Origin: JAKSSE01 sp045597645
Lineage (GTDB): Bacteria > Bacillota > Clostridia > Lachnospirales > Lachnospiraceae
Reading direction: 5' to 3'
DNA length: 64,000 bases
Assembly (NCBI GenBank): GCA_045597645.1
Contig: JAZLKM010000002.1
Span: 1 to 64,000 of the forward strand
In this document: positions 1-7,645 of the stretch, in pieces
How the letters are laid out: each line of letters begins with the position of its first letter
Numbering within the stretch: the first letter of the stretch is position 1
Position numbers and translations under genes: made by a program
The notes under the pieces: model-generated
The model's database searches: none
The model's input: the letters and a program-made list of their open reading frames with translations, nothing else
What the model was told of the DNA's origin: nothing

Positions 1-280
1 AAAGTGGTGAGAGTCGCACCATGTACGTGCGCAAGCCTCGTTAAGTAAATGAGCCCCAACAAAAGTGGATGAATTCTAGAAGACCACATCGAGTTTCGGA
101 GGAGGGCGCGCAATAAAACATCGCGAAATGAATCGCCCGCAAATCCCGAAGGTGGCTCGCCGTGGAGGGAGGGCGCAGCGCAGCTGTGTGCAGGCCGGGA
201 AGTATGTATATATGCTGGGGAATGTGGCGGGCCGATTGAGTCGATAATGTGGTGGGCGTTGCGAGAGGAGCTGAATCGTG
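1..280. other. GC-rich intergenic stretch, no gene recognised
   Basis: No open frame of useful length runs through here on the plus strand; all three plus frames meet stops within the first 60 bases. The stretch is visibly richer in G and C, and in purine runs on the plus strand, than the coding DNA around it. A short hairpin (CGCAC/GTGCG, about 15-33) is visible but no known RNA family was recognised. It could be the edge of an RNA gene or of a locus outside the window. Confidence 0.4.
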
Positions 281-284
281 GCAA

Positions 285-315
285 TAAAAAATCGAGTAGG
301 GCGAGCCTACTCGAT
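285..315 (-). terminator. Intrinsic terminator of the MacAB-type operon
   Basis: A perfect 10-bp inverted repeat (ATCGAGTAGG / CCTACTCGAT) with a 5-base loop lies at 291-315. Read on the minus strand it is followed by six T (285-290). It sits 14 bases beyond the stop codon of the minus-strand permease gene. Confidence 0.9.
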
Positions 316-329
316 GGGTGGGTGCTGGG

Positions 330-1613
330 TTACTCGTAGCGGAGGGCGTCGATTGGATTGAGCTTGGCGGCCTTGTTGGCTGGGTAATAGCCGAAGAAGA
401 CGCCTATGAGCATTGAGAAACCGACGGCTATGAGGATGCTTTCTAATGATGGGGTTGCAGTCGCATCCATTACTTTCATGGCTATAGCACCCATGAGAAG
501 TCCTAGAAAGATGCCGATTATACCTCCGATAGTGCAGATTACTATTGATTCGGTGATGAACTGAAGTCGGATAGAGGCGTTGGTTGCACCAAGCGCTTTT
601 CGGGTACCGATTTCTTTGGTTCGCTCAGTTATAGAGACGAGCATAATGTTCATTACACCGATACCGCCGACGACAAGTGAGATACCAGCAATGATTGACA
701 GTGCCACGGAAATGGTGTTCAGCATTGAAGTAAGTGACTCTAAGAGGCTGGCCATTGATGCTACTGTAATCTCGTAGTATTTGTTGTTGGCATAGTAAAC
801 GTTGAAGAAGTAGTTTACTTGCTTTGAAAAGCTTTCATTGTCAGTATCAGTGGTTGTGACAATCTGTATCTGTGTGTAGCCATCCTCAGAGTGGGTCTGA
901 GCCTTGGCGGTTGACAGCGGCAGATACAGGGTAGTAGTGGTATCCTTTTTAGAGGCCATAGAGAATGAGTAGGAGTTGTCGTATTTGTATACGCCTACAA
1001 TGTAGTAGGTGTAGTAGCGATTTCCTACTGATACGTTTATGGGCTGACCCAGGGCAGCATTTTTGTCGCCTTCAAACATGTTGTCAACAAAGTAGTCGGA
1101 TACAAGGCAGACCTTACGGGCCTCGTCTTGGTCTCTGTCCAAGAAGAGCCGGCCGGCAAGGAGGTCTATGTCATTTTGCGCAAGATAGTCGTTGTTGGCA
1201 CCTGTAATGCTGACATAGGCGTATAGGTCTCTGTTGGTGGCAGTACCGGAGTCAACACTTGAGCTGATGGTGATGTATTTGATGTTGTCGGCATATTTTT
1301 CACGAAAATCATCAATCATATCGTTGGTAATATAGTCATTACTCGTCATGGATCTGCGCTGTCCGGAACCAAAATTGAGACCTTCGGCAGTGGATTCAGC
1401 AGGCAGGGCCTTGGCAGTGACACCGACAGTGAGGTTGTTAGCGCCGAGGTCCTGCATTGAGCCAGATACCTCTGAAGTAACAGAATTACCGACTGTCATA
1501 ATGGCGATAACTGATGCGATACCGATGATAATGCCTAGCATTGTAAGGAGAGTACGCATGATGTTGGCTTTAAGACCAGCTAGAGCCAGCTTGATATTTT
1601 CAAGTATTAGCAT
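330..1613 (-). CDS. MacB-type ABC transporter permease (FtsX family)
   Basis: Membrane subunit of a tripartite-style efflux ABC transporter. The 427 residues show the family layout: an N-terminal membrane helix (about 20-40), a large extracytoplasmic MacB-PCD-like domain, then three C-terminal helices beginning near residue 300. The region after the second helix has the FtsX-typical segment ending ERTKEIGTRKALGA. It is last in a three-gene minus-strand operon and overlaps the ATPase gene by 7 bases, so translation is probably coupled. In Gram-positives such systems export peptides or antimicrobials; the substrate here cannot be read from the sequence. Confidence 0.9.
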   Translation of the reverse strand: MLILENIKLALAGLKANIMRTLLTMLGIIIGIASVIAIMTVGNSVTSEVSGSMQDLGANNLTVGVTAKALPAESTAEGLNFGSGQRRSMTSNDYITNDMIDDFREKYADNIKYITISSSVDSGTATNRDLYAYVSITGANNDYLAQNDIDLLAGRLFLDRDQDEARKVCLVSDYFVDNMFEGDKNAALGQPINVSVGNRYYTYYIVGVYKYDNSYSFSMASKKDTTTTLYLPLSTAKAQTHSEDGYTQIQIVTTTDTDNESFSKQVNYFFNVYYANNKYYEITVASMASLLESLTSMLNTISVALSIIAGISLVVGGIGVMNIMLVSITERTKEIGTRKALGATNASIRLQFITESIVICTIGGIIGIFLGLLMGAIAMKVMDATATPSLESILIAVGFSMLIGVFFGYYPANKAAKLNPIDALRYE

Positions 1614-2320
1614 GGGACCCCCTTTCCTTTCTCATCACCAATGATGTTGCCATCCTTAAGAGTGATGATACGTTCGGTCTCCAGAGAAAGCTCAGGAGAG
1701 TGGGTTATAAGTATGATAGTTTTGCCCTGCTCATCGTGGAGCTTGTGGAATATATCCATAATCAGACGTCCGGTAGTAGAATCGAGAGCTCCGGTTGGCT
1801 CATCAGCCAGGATGATGGCAGGGTCGTTGGCCATAGCTCTGGCGATGGCAACACGCTGCTTTTGCCCGCCCGAAAGCTCATCAGGATTGTGATGCATACG
1901 GTCACCCATTTCAACCATCTCCAGAAGCTCCTTGGCACGGTTGGTTCGGTCTCTGCCAGTCATACCTGCGTAGAGCATAGGGAGCTCCACATTTTTTAGA
2001 GCATTTGTTCTGGCAATCAGATTGTAGGTCTGAAATACGAATCCGATTTTTCTGTTTCTTATGCCTGATAAGGCCTGGTCCTTGGCGCGGCCAATATCAA
2101 CGCCATCTAGGTCGTACTCACCAGAGGTGGGGCGGTCTAGAGCGCCTATTATGTTCATTAGGGTAGACTTGCCTGAACCTGAAGCACCTACTATTGATAC
2201 AAATTCGCCCTTTCTTACATCAAGGTCGATTCCATGAAGCACTTCAAATTCATTAGGGGTCCCTATGAAAAAGCTTTTGTGAATATCCCGCAGGGATAAC
2301 ATTACCTTTTCTTCTGACAT
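1607..2320 (-). CDS. MacB/LolD-type ABC transporter ATP-binding protein
   Basis: A 237-residue ATPase that would power the adjacent permease. It carries Walker A GASGSGKST (about 43-51), signature LSGGQKQRV, and Walker B ILADEPTGALD with the catalytic glutamate. Length and motifs fit the MacB/LolD/FtsE class, which couples to FtsX-like permeases. It lies 9 bases downstream of the adaptor gene and overlaps the permease start. The start is supported by AGGAGG (minus strand) just upstream. Confidence 0.93.
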   Translation of the reverse strand: MSEEKVMLSLRDIHKSFFIGTPNEFEVLHGIDLDVRKGEFVSIVGASGSGKSTLMNIIGALDRPTSGEYDLDGVDIGRAKDQALSGIRNRKIGFVFQTYNLIARTNALKNVELPMLYAGMTGRDRTNRAKELLEMVEMGDRMHHNPDELSGGQKQRVAIARAMANDPAIILADEPTGALDSTTGRLIMDIFHKLHDEQGKTIILITHSPELSLETERIITLKDGNIIGDEKGKGVPC

Positions 2321-2329
2321 GGGTACCTC

Positions 2330-3817
2330 CTAGAAACCGCCTGGTCCAGCGGGGCCGTTGCCATCCATTCCAAACATTAAGCCAAAGTCTAAGCCTGCTC
2401 CTGCCGATGATGCAGTTGACTGGATACGCATCCCTTCGGTGACTCCATCGCCTATGATTTCCTGATAGTAGTCATTCTCGATACCTATAGTTACAGGGAT
2501 ATCTTCAGTAGTACCGTCATCATTCATCTTGACGACATAGTGAGATCCATCTGGTCTTGCCTGTACGCAATCGTATGGCACTGCAAGTACATTGTCTGAT
2601 GAGGCAAGTATAATACTGGTCTTTGCAGTCATGCCTATACGGAGATTGTCATCATAGTCATGTAAGGTTATTTCAATTTTGTAACTGTTTGATGTACCAG
2701 TAGAAGCAACAGCACTAGTGACTGCAGCCGTTGCAGCGGTAGGAGTAGGTGCTACAAAGGTAAGTGTGCCATCAAGCTCTTTATCACCTGTTGAGTCTGT
2801 TTTTACAATGGCTTTAAGTCCTTTAGAGAGAGCACTTATATCATATTCGTCAACTGAGCCTGTTACGATGAAGTTCTTATTGTCCTGTATGACAAATAGA
2901 GGAGATACGCCGTCGTACTTGTCGCCTTCCTTCAAATCGAGAGTGGTGATTACTCCGGAAATGGGAGCAATTACCTGGCCAGCCTCATATCTGTTATTTA
3001 CGCTGTCAAGCTGCTCACCATTGGTGTCTTTGTTTATATTATTCTCTGCACAAGCAACCTCATAGTTGTATCTGGCATCTTCTACATTTTTGGTAAGACG
3101 CTCTGCTTCATCGCGATAGTACTTATATAGCTTACGGGCATCCTCAGAGGCTTGCTTTGCGAGCTGCAGTTCCATGTTGTTTGCGCTACTTTGCTCCTTG
3201 TCATACTCAGCCTGTGCCTCACCTTGTTTTCCGAGGTTGGTGTAATATACCTGCAGATAGTCATCCGCCTGTCTTGTAAAATAAGCATAGCCATCGTCAG
3301 GATCATTGTATTTGTCCTGAGCTGTCTTGTAGGCATCATATGCTGCCTTTACGCTATGATTGCTTCTTTTGTTAGACAAATCTACAGAAGCAGTAGTATC
3401 ATCCACATCATCCTGCAAATCATCGACATCAAAAGCTATGATGACATCACCTTCTTCGACGTAGTCGCCGACACTGTAGTAGATGTTGGTTATCTTCTTG
3501 CCTTGCAGGGTGCTGTCTGTGATAGTGCGACTGTCGGCAGAGGCTATTTTGCCGGTTACACTTATTGATGACACCAGGTCCATACGCTCTACGGTCGTCG
3601 ACATTTGGGTCATATTCATAATCATTTCCTGAGCCTGACTCACTGCGTTTTTAATCTTGATTACCAGAAATGTAACCAGACCGCCTACAACAACAGCTAT
3701 ACATAAAAAGATGAATAGCCCTTTATGCCTTTTTATCCAGTTTCCATCTGTTGGTTTATTTTTCTTTTTTTCTTCGCGGGCAGCGAGCTTAGCCGCCTTC
3801 TTTTCTTCTGATGCCAT
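2330..3817 (-). CDS. HlyD/MacA-type efflux adaptor (membrane fusion protein)
   Basis: First gene of the efflux operon, 495 residues. It has a short basic cytoplasmic N-terminus, one membrane helix (about 31-53), then the adaptor body. The first biotinyl-lipoyl half contains GDYVEEGDVI, a long coiled-coil insert follows (about 150-270), and the second half contains GQVIAPISGVI, followed by beta-barrel domains. The C-terminus is Gly/Pro-rich. With no outer membrane, the adaptor probably shapes or gates export by the MacB-like permease. The strong AGGAGG six bases before ATG fixes the start. Confidence 0.9.
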   Translation of the reverse strand: MASEEKKAAKLAAREEKKKNKPTDGNWIKRHKGLFIFLCIAVVVGGLVTFLVIKIKNAVSQAQEMIMNMTQMSTTVERMDLVSSISVTGKIASADSRTITDSTLQGKKITNIYYSVGDYVEEGDVIIAFDVDDLQDDVDDTTASVDLSNKRSNHSVKAAYDAYKTAQDKYNDPDDGYAYFTRQADDYLQVYYTNLGKQGEAQAEYDKEQSSANNMELQLAKQASEDARKLYKYYRDEAERLTKNVEDARYNYEVACAENNINKDTNGEQLDSVNNRYEAGQVIAPISGVITTLDLKEGDKYDGVSPLFVIQDNKNFIVTGSVDEYDISALSKGLKAIVKTDSTGDKELDGTLTFVAPTPTAATAAVTSAVASTGTSNSYKIEITLHDYDDNLRIGMTAKTSIILASSDNVLAVPYDCVQARPDGSHYVVKMNDDGTTEDIPVTIGIENDYYQEIIGDGVTEGMRIQSTASSAGAGLDFGLMFGMDGNGPAGPGGF

Positions 3818-3956
3818 AAAGCCTCCTATATATAGTTTTTAAAAATAATCTTGACAATACTAATCAATAAATGTGTCGTAAAGGTGTTTATATAAGTCTA
3901 TAATGGTGTATAATAACATAAAAGAGTGTAGAATTTTTAACAAAGAAGAGGTAGTA

Positions 3957-4133
3957 ATGAGCAATCAATGTGACACTTGTGCATATTTTGAGTACGACGA
4001 AGAGTACGAGGAGTACTTTTGCTCTGTTAATATGGATGAGGACGAGGTATACAGGCTGATGTCTGAGGAACGTGACAGCTGCAAGTATTACCGAAATGGC
4101 GATGAGTATGCGGTGGTTCGCCATCAGATGTAG
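3957..4133 (+). CDS. Small Cys-rich acidic protein (DUF6472-like)
   Basis: A 58-residue protein with four cysteines (C5, C8, C22, C42) in an order that could bind zinc, and a very acidic middle (EYDEEYEEY, NMDEDEV). It resembles the small DUF6472 proteins of Lachnospiraceae as I remember them; no function is known. The ATG at 3957 is preferred over an upstream in-frame start because AAGAGG lies upstream at good spacing. It ends 9 bases before the glycosyltransferase start, so the two are probably cotranscribed. Confidence 0.65.
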   Translation: MSNQCDTCAYFEYDEEYEEYFCSVNMDEDEVYRLMSEERDSCKYYRNGDEYAVVRHQM

Positions 4134-4142
4134 GGGGTGTGT

Positions 4143-5207
4143 ATGATTTCAGCATGTATTATTACGAGAAATGAAGCAGACATTCTGAGAGGCTGTATTG
4201 AAGCACTTAAAAACTATGATTTAGAAATTGTGGTTGTTGATACGGGGTCTACAGATAATACTTCAATAGTTGCGAGTGGATATGACGGAGTAAAATTTTT
4301 TAATTACGACTGGACAGATGATTTCTCAGCTGCACGTAATTTTGCAGCTGCTAAAGCCTCAAATGATTTAATTTTCATGGTTGATACTGATGAGCTGGTG
4401 GAGGATATTGATATTGAATCAATTGAGCGGAAAATGAAAATCAATCCGTACCTGGTGGGAAGAGTGATGCGCACATCTGCTGCTATTAGAGGTGGAGAAC
4501 CATTGCTTTTGACTGACTACCCGGGCCGTATATATGATAGGAGATACTGCCACTTTGAGGGGAAGGTATTCGAGAAGCTTTGTCCTGTACCTGGAATTGC
4601 AAGTATTGACAGATTCGATAGATATGTGGCAAAAGCGGGCTTAATGCATTGTGTATTTACAGGTGATGGCGCTAAATCGCTCGCCGAGAAGGCGGTTCGC
4701 AATCTTGACATTTTTGGTAGACATGGCATTAAGAAAAATGCCAATTCCTGGGTTCTTTATATGCAGGGAAAGGCGCTGTATTTTGCGGGAAAATATAGGG
4801 AAGCGGCAGATGCATTTGAGCAGGCTATGTCAGGCGAGCAGGATGCTTCACTGGACTATGCTGTTGAGCTGGTAGCTGGTTATGGGCATGCGCTTCTTTT
4901 ATCTGGCAGAGGTGAAAAAGCCATGGAGCTTGAGCCGTTGTGGCCAAATCTTGGGCGCAGCAGTGATTTCGCTTTTGTGATGGGACTTATTTATAAGGAG
5001 AACAAACTTAATGACGCCGCCATTTCTGCGTTTGAAAGGGCGTTGACTCTTCCTGCGGGACTTATGAATGGTGTCAACTCATATTTGCCTAATTATATGA
5101 TTGGTGTAATACATGAAGAGCAGGGCTTTATTGATGACGCCAGGATTGACTATGAGTCCTGCGGAGACTATGAGAAGGCAGTAGAGGCGAGAAAGAGGCT
5201 GGGGTGA
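4143..5207 (+). CDS. Family 2 glycosyltransferase with TPR-like C-terminus
   Basis: A cytoplasmic sugar transferase of about 355 residues. The N-terminal GT-A domain opens with ISACIITRNEAD and contains VVDTGSTDNT and the metal-binding DTDE (DxD) near residue 80. From about residue 200 the chain turns helical with TPR-like units (KALYFAGKYREAADAFEQA, then a second unit ending AISAFERAL). GT2-TPR fusions modify proteins or envelope polymers; the acceptor is unknown. ATG 4143 is chosen over GTG 4137 because the GGGGG of the Shine-Dalgarno overlaps that GTG. A group of hairpins follows. Confidence 0.85.
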   Translation: MISACIITRNEADILRGCIEALKNYDLEIVVVDTGSTDNTSIVASGYDGVKFFNYDWTDDFSAARNFAAAKASNDLIFMVDTDELVEDIDIESIERKMKINPYLVGRVMRTSAAIRGGEPLLLTDYPGRIYDRRYCHFEGKVFEKLCPVPGIASIDRFDRYVAKAGLMHCVFTGDGAKSLAEKAVRNLDIFGRHGIKKNANSWVLYMQGKALYFAGKYREAADAFEQAMSGEQDASLDYAVELVAGYGHALLLSGRGEKAMELEPLWPNLGRSSDFAFVMGLIYKENKLNDAAISAFERALTLPAGLMNGVNSYLPNYMIGVIHEEQGFIDDARIDYESCGDYEKAVEARKRLG

Positions 5208-5221
5208 GATGAGGAAGGAAA

Positions 5222-5289
5222 GAACTCGCTGGCGCGAGTTCACGGCGACTCTTCGGTTATTTTAAAGCATAATAACCTTCGCGTCGCCG
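5222..5289 (+). repeat. Two consecutive hairpins between glycosyltransferase gene and htpG
   Basis: Hairpin one is perfect: GAACTCGC, loop TGGC, GCGAGTTC (5222-5241). Hairpin two has outer arms CGGCGAC/GTCGCCG (5243-5249 and 5283-5289) and inner arms GGTTATT/AATAACC (5255-5261 and 5271-5277). Neither is followed by a T run, so they are weak candidates for classical termination. They may protect or end the upstream mRNA. Confidence 0.75.
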
Positions 5290-5291
5290 AT

Positions 5292-5349
5292 GTCATCTCG
5301 AGTAGATGTAAATATGAATAAAATATGAATTGTTAGCACTCGAGATGAC
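5292..5349. repeat. 12-bp perfect inverted repeat overlapping CIRCE
   Basis: GTCATCTCGAGT at 5292-5303 is the exact reverse complement of ACTCGAGATGAC at 5338-5349, with a 34-base spacer. The right arm takes in the end of the left CIRCE arm and nearly all of the CIRCE spacer, so this pairing and the CIRCE hairpin exclude each other. Confidence 0.9.
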
Positions 5350-5359
5350 TGAGTGCTAA
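5333..5359 (+). promoter_or_regulatory. CIRCE element (HrcA operator) before htpG
   Basis: TTAGCACTC-N9-GAGTGCTAA, an exact match to the CIRCE consensus bound by the heat-shock repressor HrcA. It lies just upstream of the probable htpG promoter rather than downstream of it. This points to HrcA control of htpG, which differs from Bacillus subtilis where htpG is not in the HrcA regulon. Confidence 0.93.
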
Positions 5360-5366
5360 TTTTTTG

Positions 5367-5395
5367 TTGACTTTTGTTTGGGGGCGCGTTATCAT
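5367..5395 (+). promoter_or_regulatory. Probable sigma-A promoter of htpG
   Basis: TTGACT (5367-5372), a 17-base spacer and TATCAT (5390-5395), giving a leader of about 60 bases before the htpG start codon. The -35 box begins 8 bases after the CIRCE element. Confidence 0.65.
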
Positions 5396-5461
5396 ACGTT
5401 TTGTTCGGTGGTTTACCGACTTTTATATATGTAAAATTAAGGCAACAAAGGAGTGAATATT

Positions 5462-7504
5462 ATGAGTGAAAAACACGGTAGCCTTTCGATTAGCAGCGAG
5501 AATATTTTTCCAATTATTAAGAAGTGGATGTACAGTGACCACGACATTTTTTACAGAGAACTTGTATCAAATGGATGTGATGCTATTACCAAGCTGAAGA
5601 AGCTGGACATGATGGGTGAATATTCTCTGCCTGAGGACTATAAGGCAAAGATTACTATTACTTGCAACCCTGAAGAGAAGACTCTTACATTTGAGGACAA
5701 TGGTCTTGGCATGACTGCTGATGAAGTGGAAGAGTACATTAATCAGATAGCTTTTTCTGGCGCTACTGATTTCCTTGAGAAGTATAAGGACAAGGCTAAC
5801 GATGACCAGATTATCGGTCACTTTGGCTTGGGATTCTATTCAGCGTTTATGGTTGCTGACGAAGTGCATATTGATACTCTGTCATATAAGGATGGAGCTA
5901 CTGCTGTACACTGGGAGTGCGATGGTGGCACTGAGTATTCTATGGAGGATGGTAGCAAGGACTCTGTTGGTACCAAGATTACTCTTTTCATCAATGAGGA
6001 TTGCCTCGAATTTGCAAATGAGTATCGCACCAGAGAGGTTGTTGAGAAATATTGCTCATTCATGCCGACTGAGATTTTTATCAACAAGGCCAATGCTGAG
6101 ACTGAGTATGAGACTATAGACGAGGCTGATGTTAAAGATACTGACACTGTAGTTGAGCATATTACAGAGGAAGCTAAGAAGGATGAAAAGGGCGAGGAAA
6201 TCTCTCCAGAAAAGCATAAGGCTAAGATTGTAAAGCGTCCTGTTCCGATAAATGATATTCATCCTCTTTGGGCAAAGAATCCTAATGAGTGTACTGAGGA
6301 TGAGTACAAGGAATTCTACCGCAAGGTATTTATGGATTACAAGGAGCCTCTCTTCTGGATTCATCTCAATATGGACTATCCATTTAATCTTAAGGGTATT
6401 TTGTATTTCCCAAAGATTAATACAGAATATGACTCCATCGAGGGCACCATTAAGCTCTATAATAATCAGGTGTTTATCGCCGACAACATTAAAGAAGTAA
6501 TACCAGAGTTCTTGATGCTTCTTAAAGGTGTAATTGATTGCCCGGATTTACCACTTAACGTATCTCGTAGCGCACTTCAGAATGATGGATTTGTAACCAA
6601 GATTTCGGAATACATTACCAAGAAGGTGGCAGACAAGCTTTCTGGTATGTGCAAGACGGATAAGGAAAATTATGAGAAGTATTGGGACGATATTAGCCCA
6701 TTCATAAAGTATGGTTGCTTGAGAGATGAGAAGTTCTGCGACAAGATGAATGATTATATTCTCTTCAAGGATATTAATGATCAGTACCTTACTTTGCCTG
6801 AATGGATGGTTAAGCCGGAGTCTGGAGATGCAAAGGACGAGAACGGTGACACTGTAGAGGTTGAGGATGTTACCGATGCAGATGGCGAGTCTAAGGAGCC
6901 AGAGAAGAAGACAATATACTATGTAACTGATCTCCAGCAGCAGAGCCAGTACATCAAGCGCTTCAAGGATCAGGGTATGAATGCTGTTATTCTTACTCAC
7001 AACATTGATACTTCATTCATATCTCAGCTTGAGTCTCGCAATGAGAACTACAAATTCATGCGTATTGACTCTGATGTAACAGATGCACTTAAGGCAGAGG
7101 ATGGTGAGGATGTTACTGATATTCAGAAGACTTTGTCTGACCTATTTGCAAAAGCTCTTGGCCGTGAGGGTATGCAGGTTACTGTTGAGCATCTCAAGGA
7201 TAAAAATACTGCCTCTCTTATGACTCAGTCAGAGGAGAGCCGTCGTATGGCTGATATGATGAAGATGTATGGAATGGCTGGTATGGGTATGCCTGGAATG
7301 GGAGCTGATTTAACTCTCGTTCTCAATGCTGACAACGATTTGGTTCAGTACTTACTGGCACATCCAAAGTCAAAGAATGTACCGGTATTCTGCCGTCAGC
7401 TCTATGACCTTGCACTTATTAGCAATCAGCCGCTTGACGCAGAATCTATGAGCGCATTCATCGCACGAAGCAACGAGAAAATGTTACTTCTTGCAAATAA
7501 ATAG
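5462..7504 (+). CDS. htpG: Molecular chaperone HtpG (Hsp90)
   Basis: ATP-dependent cytoplasmic Hsp90 chaperone of 680 residues. The N-terminal GHKL ATPase shows RELVSNGCDA, the DNGLGM motif and the lid motif GHFGLGFYS. The middle domain holds LPLNVSRSALQ with the conserved catalytic-loop arginine. Two charged stretches, one near residues 230-260 and an acidic one at about 451-485, make it longer than typical bacterial HtpG (about 630). A Met-rich segment lies near residues 595-620. AAAGGAG upstream of ATG 5462 sets the start; an in-frame GTG at 5453 overlaps that site and is rejected. It is monocistronic, with CIRCE upstream and a strong terminator downstream. Confidence 0.97.
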   Translation: MSEKHGSLSISSENIFPIIKKWMYSDHDIFYRELVSNGCDAITKLKKLDMMGEYSLPEDYKAKITITCNPEEKTLTFEDNGLGMTADEVEEYINQIAFSGATDFLEKYKDKANDDQIIGHFGLGFYSAFMVADEVHIDTLSYKDGATAVHWECDGGTEYSMEDGSKDSVGTKITLFINEDCLEFANEYRTREVVEKYCSFMPTEIFINKANAETEYETIDEADVKDTDTVVEHITEEAKKDEKGEEISPEKHKAKIVKRPVPINDIHPLWAKNPNECTEDEYKEFYRKVFMDYKEPLFWIHLNMDYPFNLKGILYFPKINTEYDSIEGTIKLYNNQVFIADNIKEVIPEFLMLLKGVIDCPDLPLNVSRSALQNDGFVTKISEYITKKVADKLSGMCKTDKENYEKYWDDISPFIKYGCLRDEKFCDKMNDYILFKDINDQYLTLPEWMVKPESGDAKDENGDTVEVEDVTDADGESKEPEKKTIYYVTDLQQQSQYIKRFKDQGMNAVILTHNIDTSFISQLESRNENYKFMRIDSDVTDALKAEDGEDVTDIQKTLSDLFAKALGREGMQVTVEHLKDKNTASLMTQSEESRRMADMMKMYGMAGMGMPGMGADLTLVLNADNDLVQYLLAHPKSKNVPVFCRQLYDLALISNQPLDAESMSAFIARSNEKMLLLANK

Positions 7505-7520
7505 TAATGATTTATAGCAT

Positions 7521-7557
7521 AGACCTCTCTCGCTATTGCGGGAGGGGTCTTTTTTTA
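7521..7557 (+). terminator. Intrinsic terminator of htpG
   Basis: A 13-bp stem (7521-7533 with 7538-7550, G-T pairs allowed) and loop TATT, followed by a T tract at 7549-7556. Confidence 0.95.
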
Positions 7558-7576
7558 GAAACAAATTAAATCGTGC

Positions 7577-7604
7577 TTGAACAGGAAAAATTTTACATTA
7601 TAAT
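7577..7604 (+). promoter_or_regulatory. Probable promoter of the MATE gene
   Basis: TTGAAC (7577-7582), a 16-base spacer and a perfect TATAAT (7599-7604), about 40 bases before the start codon. Confidence 0.7.
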
Positions 7605-7645
7605 ATCCATTGTTATGCATAAAAGTAGTTTGAAAGGATTGAAGC

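Noticed and set aside
3152..3568. Plus-strand frame of 138 residues opposite the adaptor gene
   Set aside because: Antisense to the coiled-coil part of the adaptor; repeated hydrophobic letters arise from that strand's codons.
3851..3914. Strong promoter starting at TTGACA 3851
   Set aside because: No acceptable -10 lies 16-18 bases after it; TATAAT copies at 3899 and 3909 are too far away and lack good -35 boxes of their own.
5836..6147. Minus-strand frame inside htpG
   Set aside because: It lies opposite a clear chaperone gene, has no ribosome site and no family-like sequence; it mirrors codon bias.
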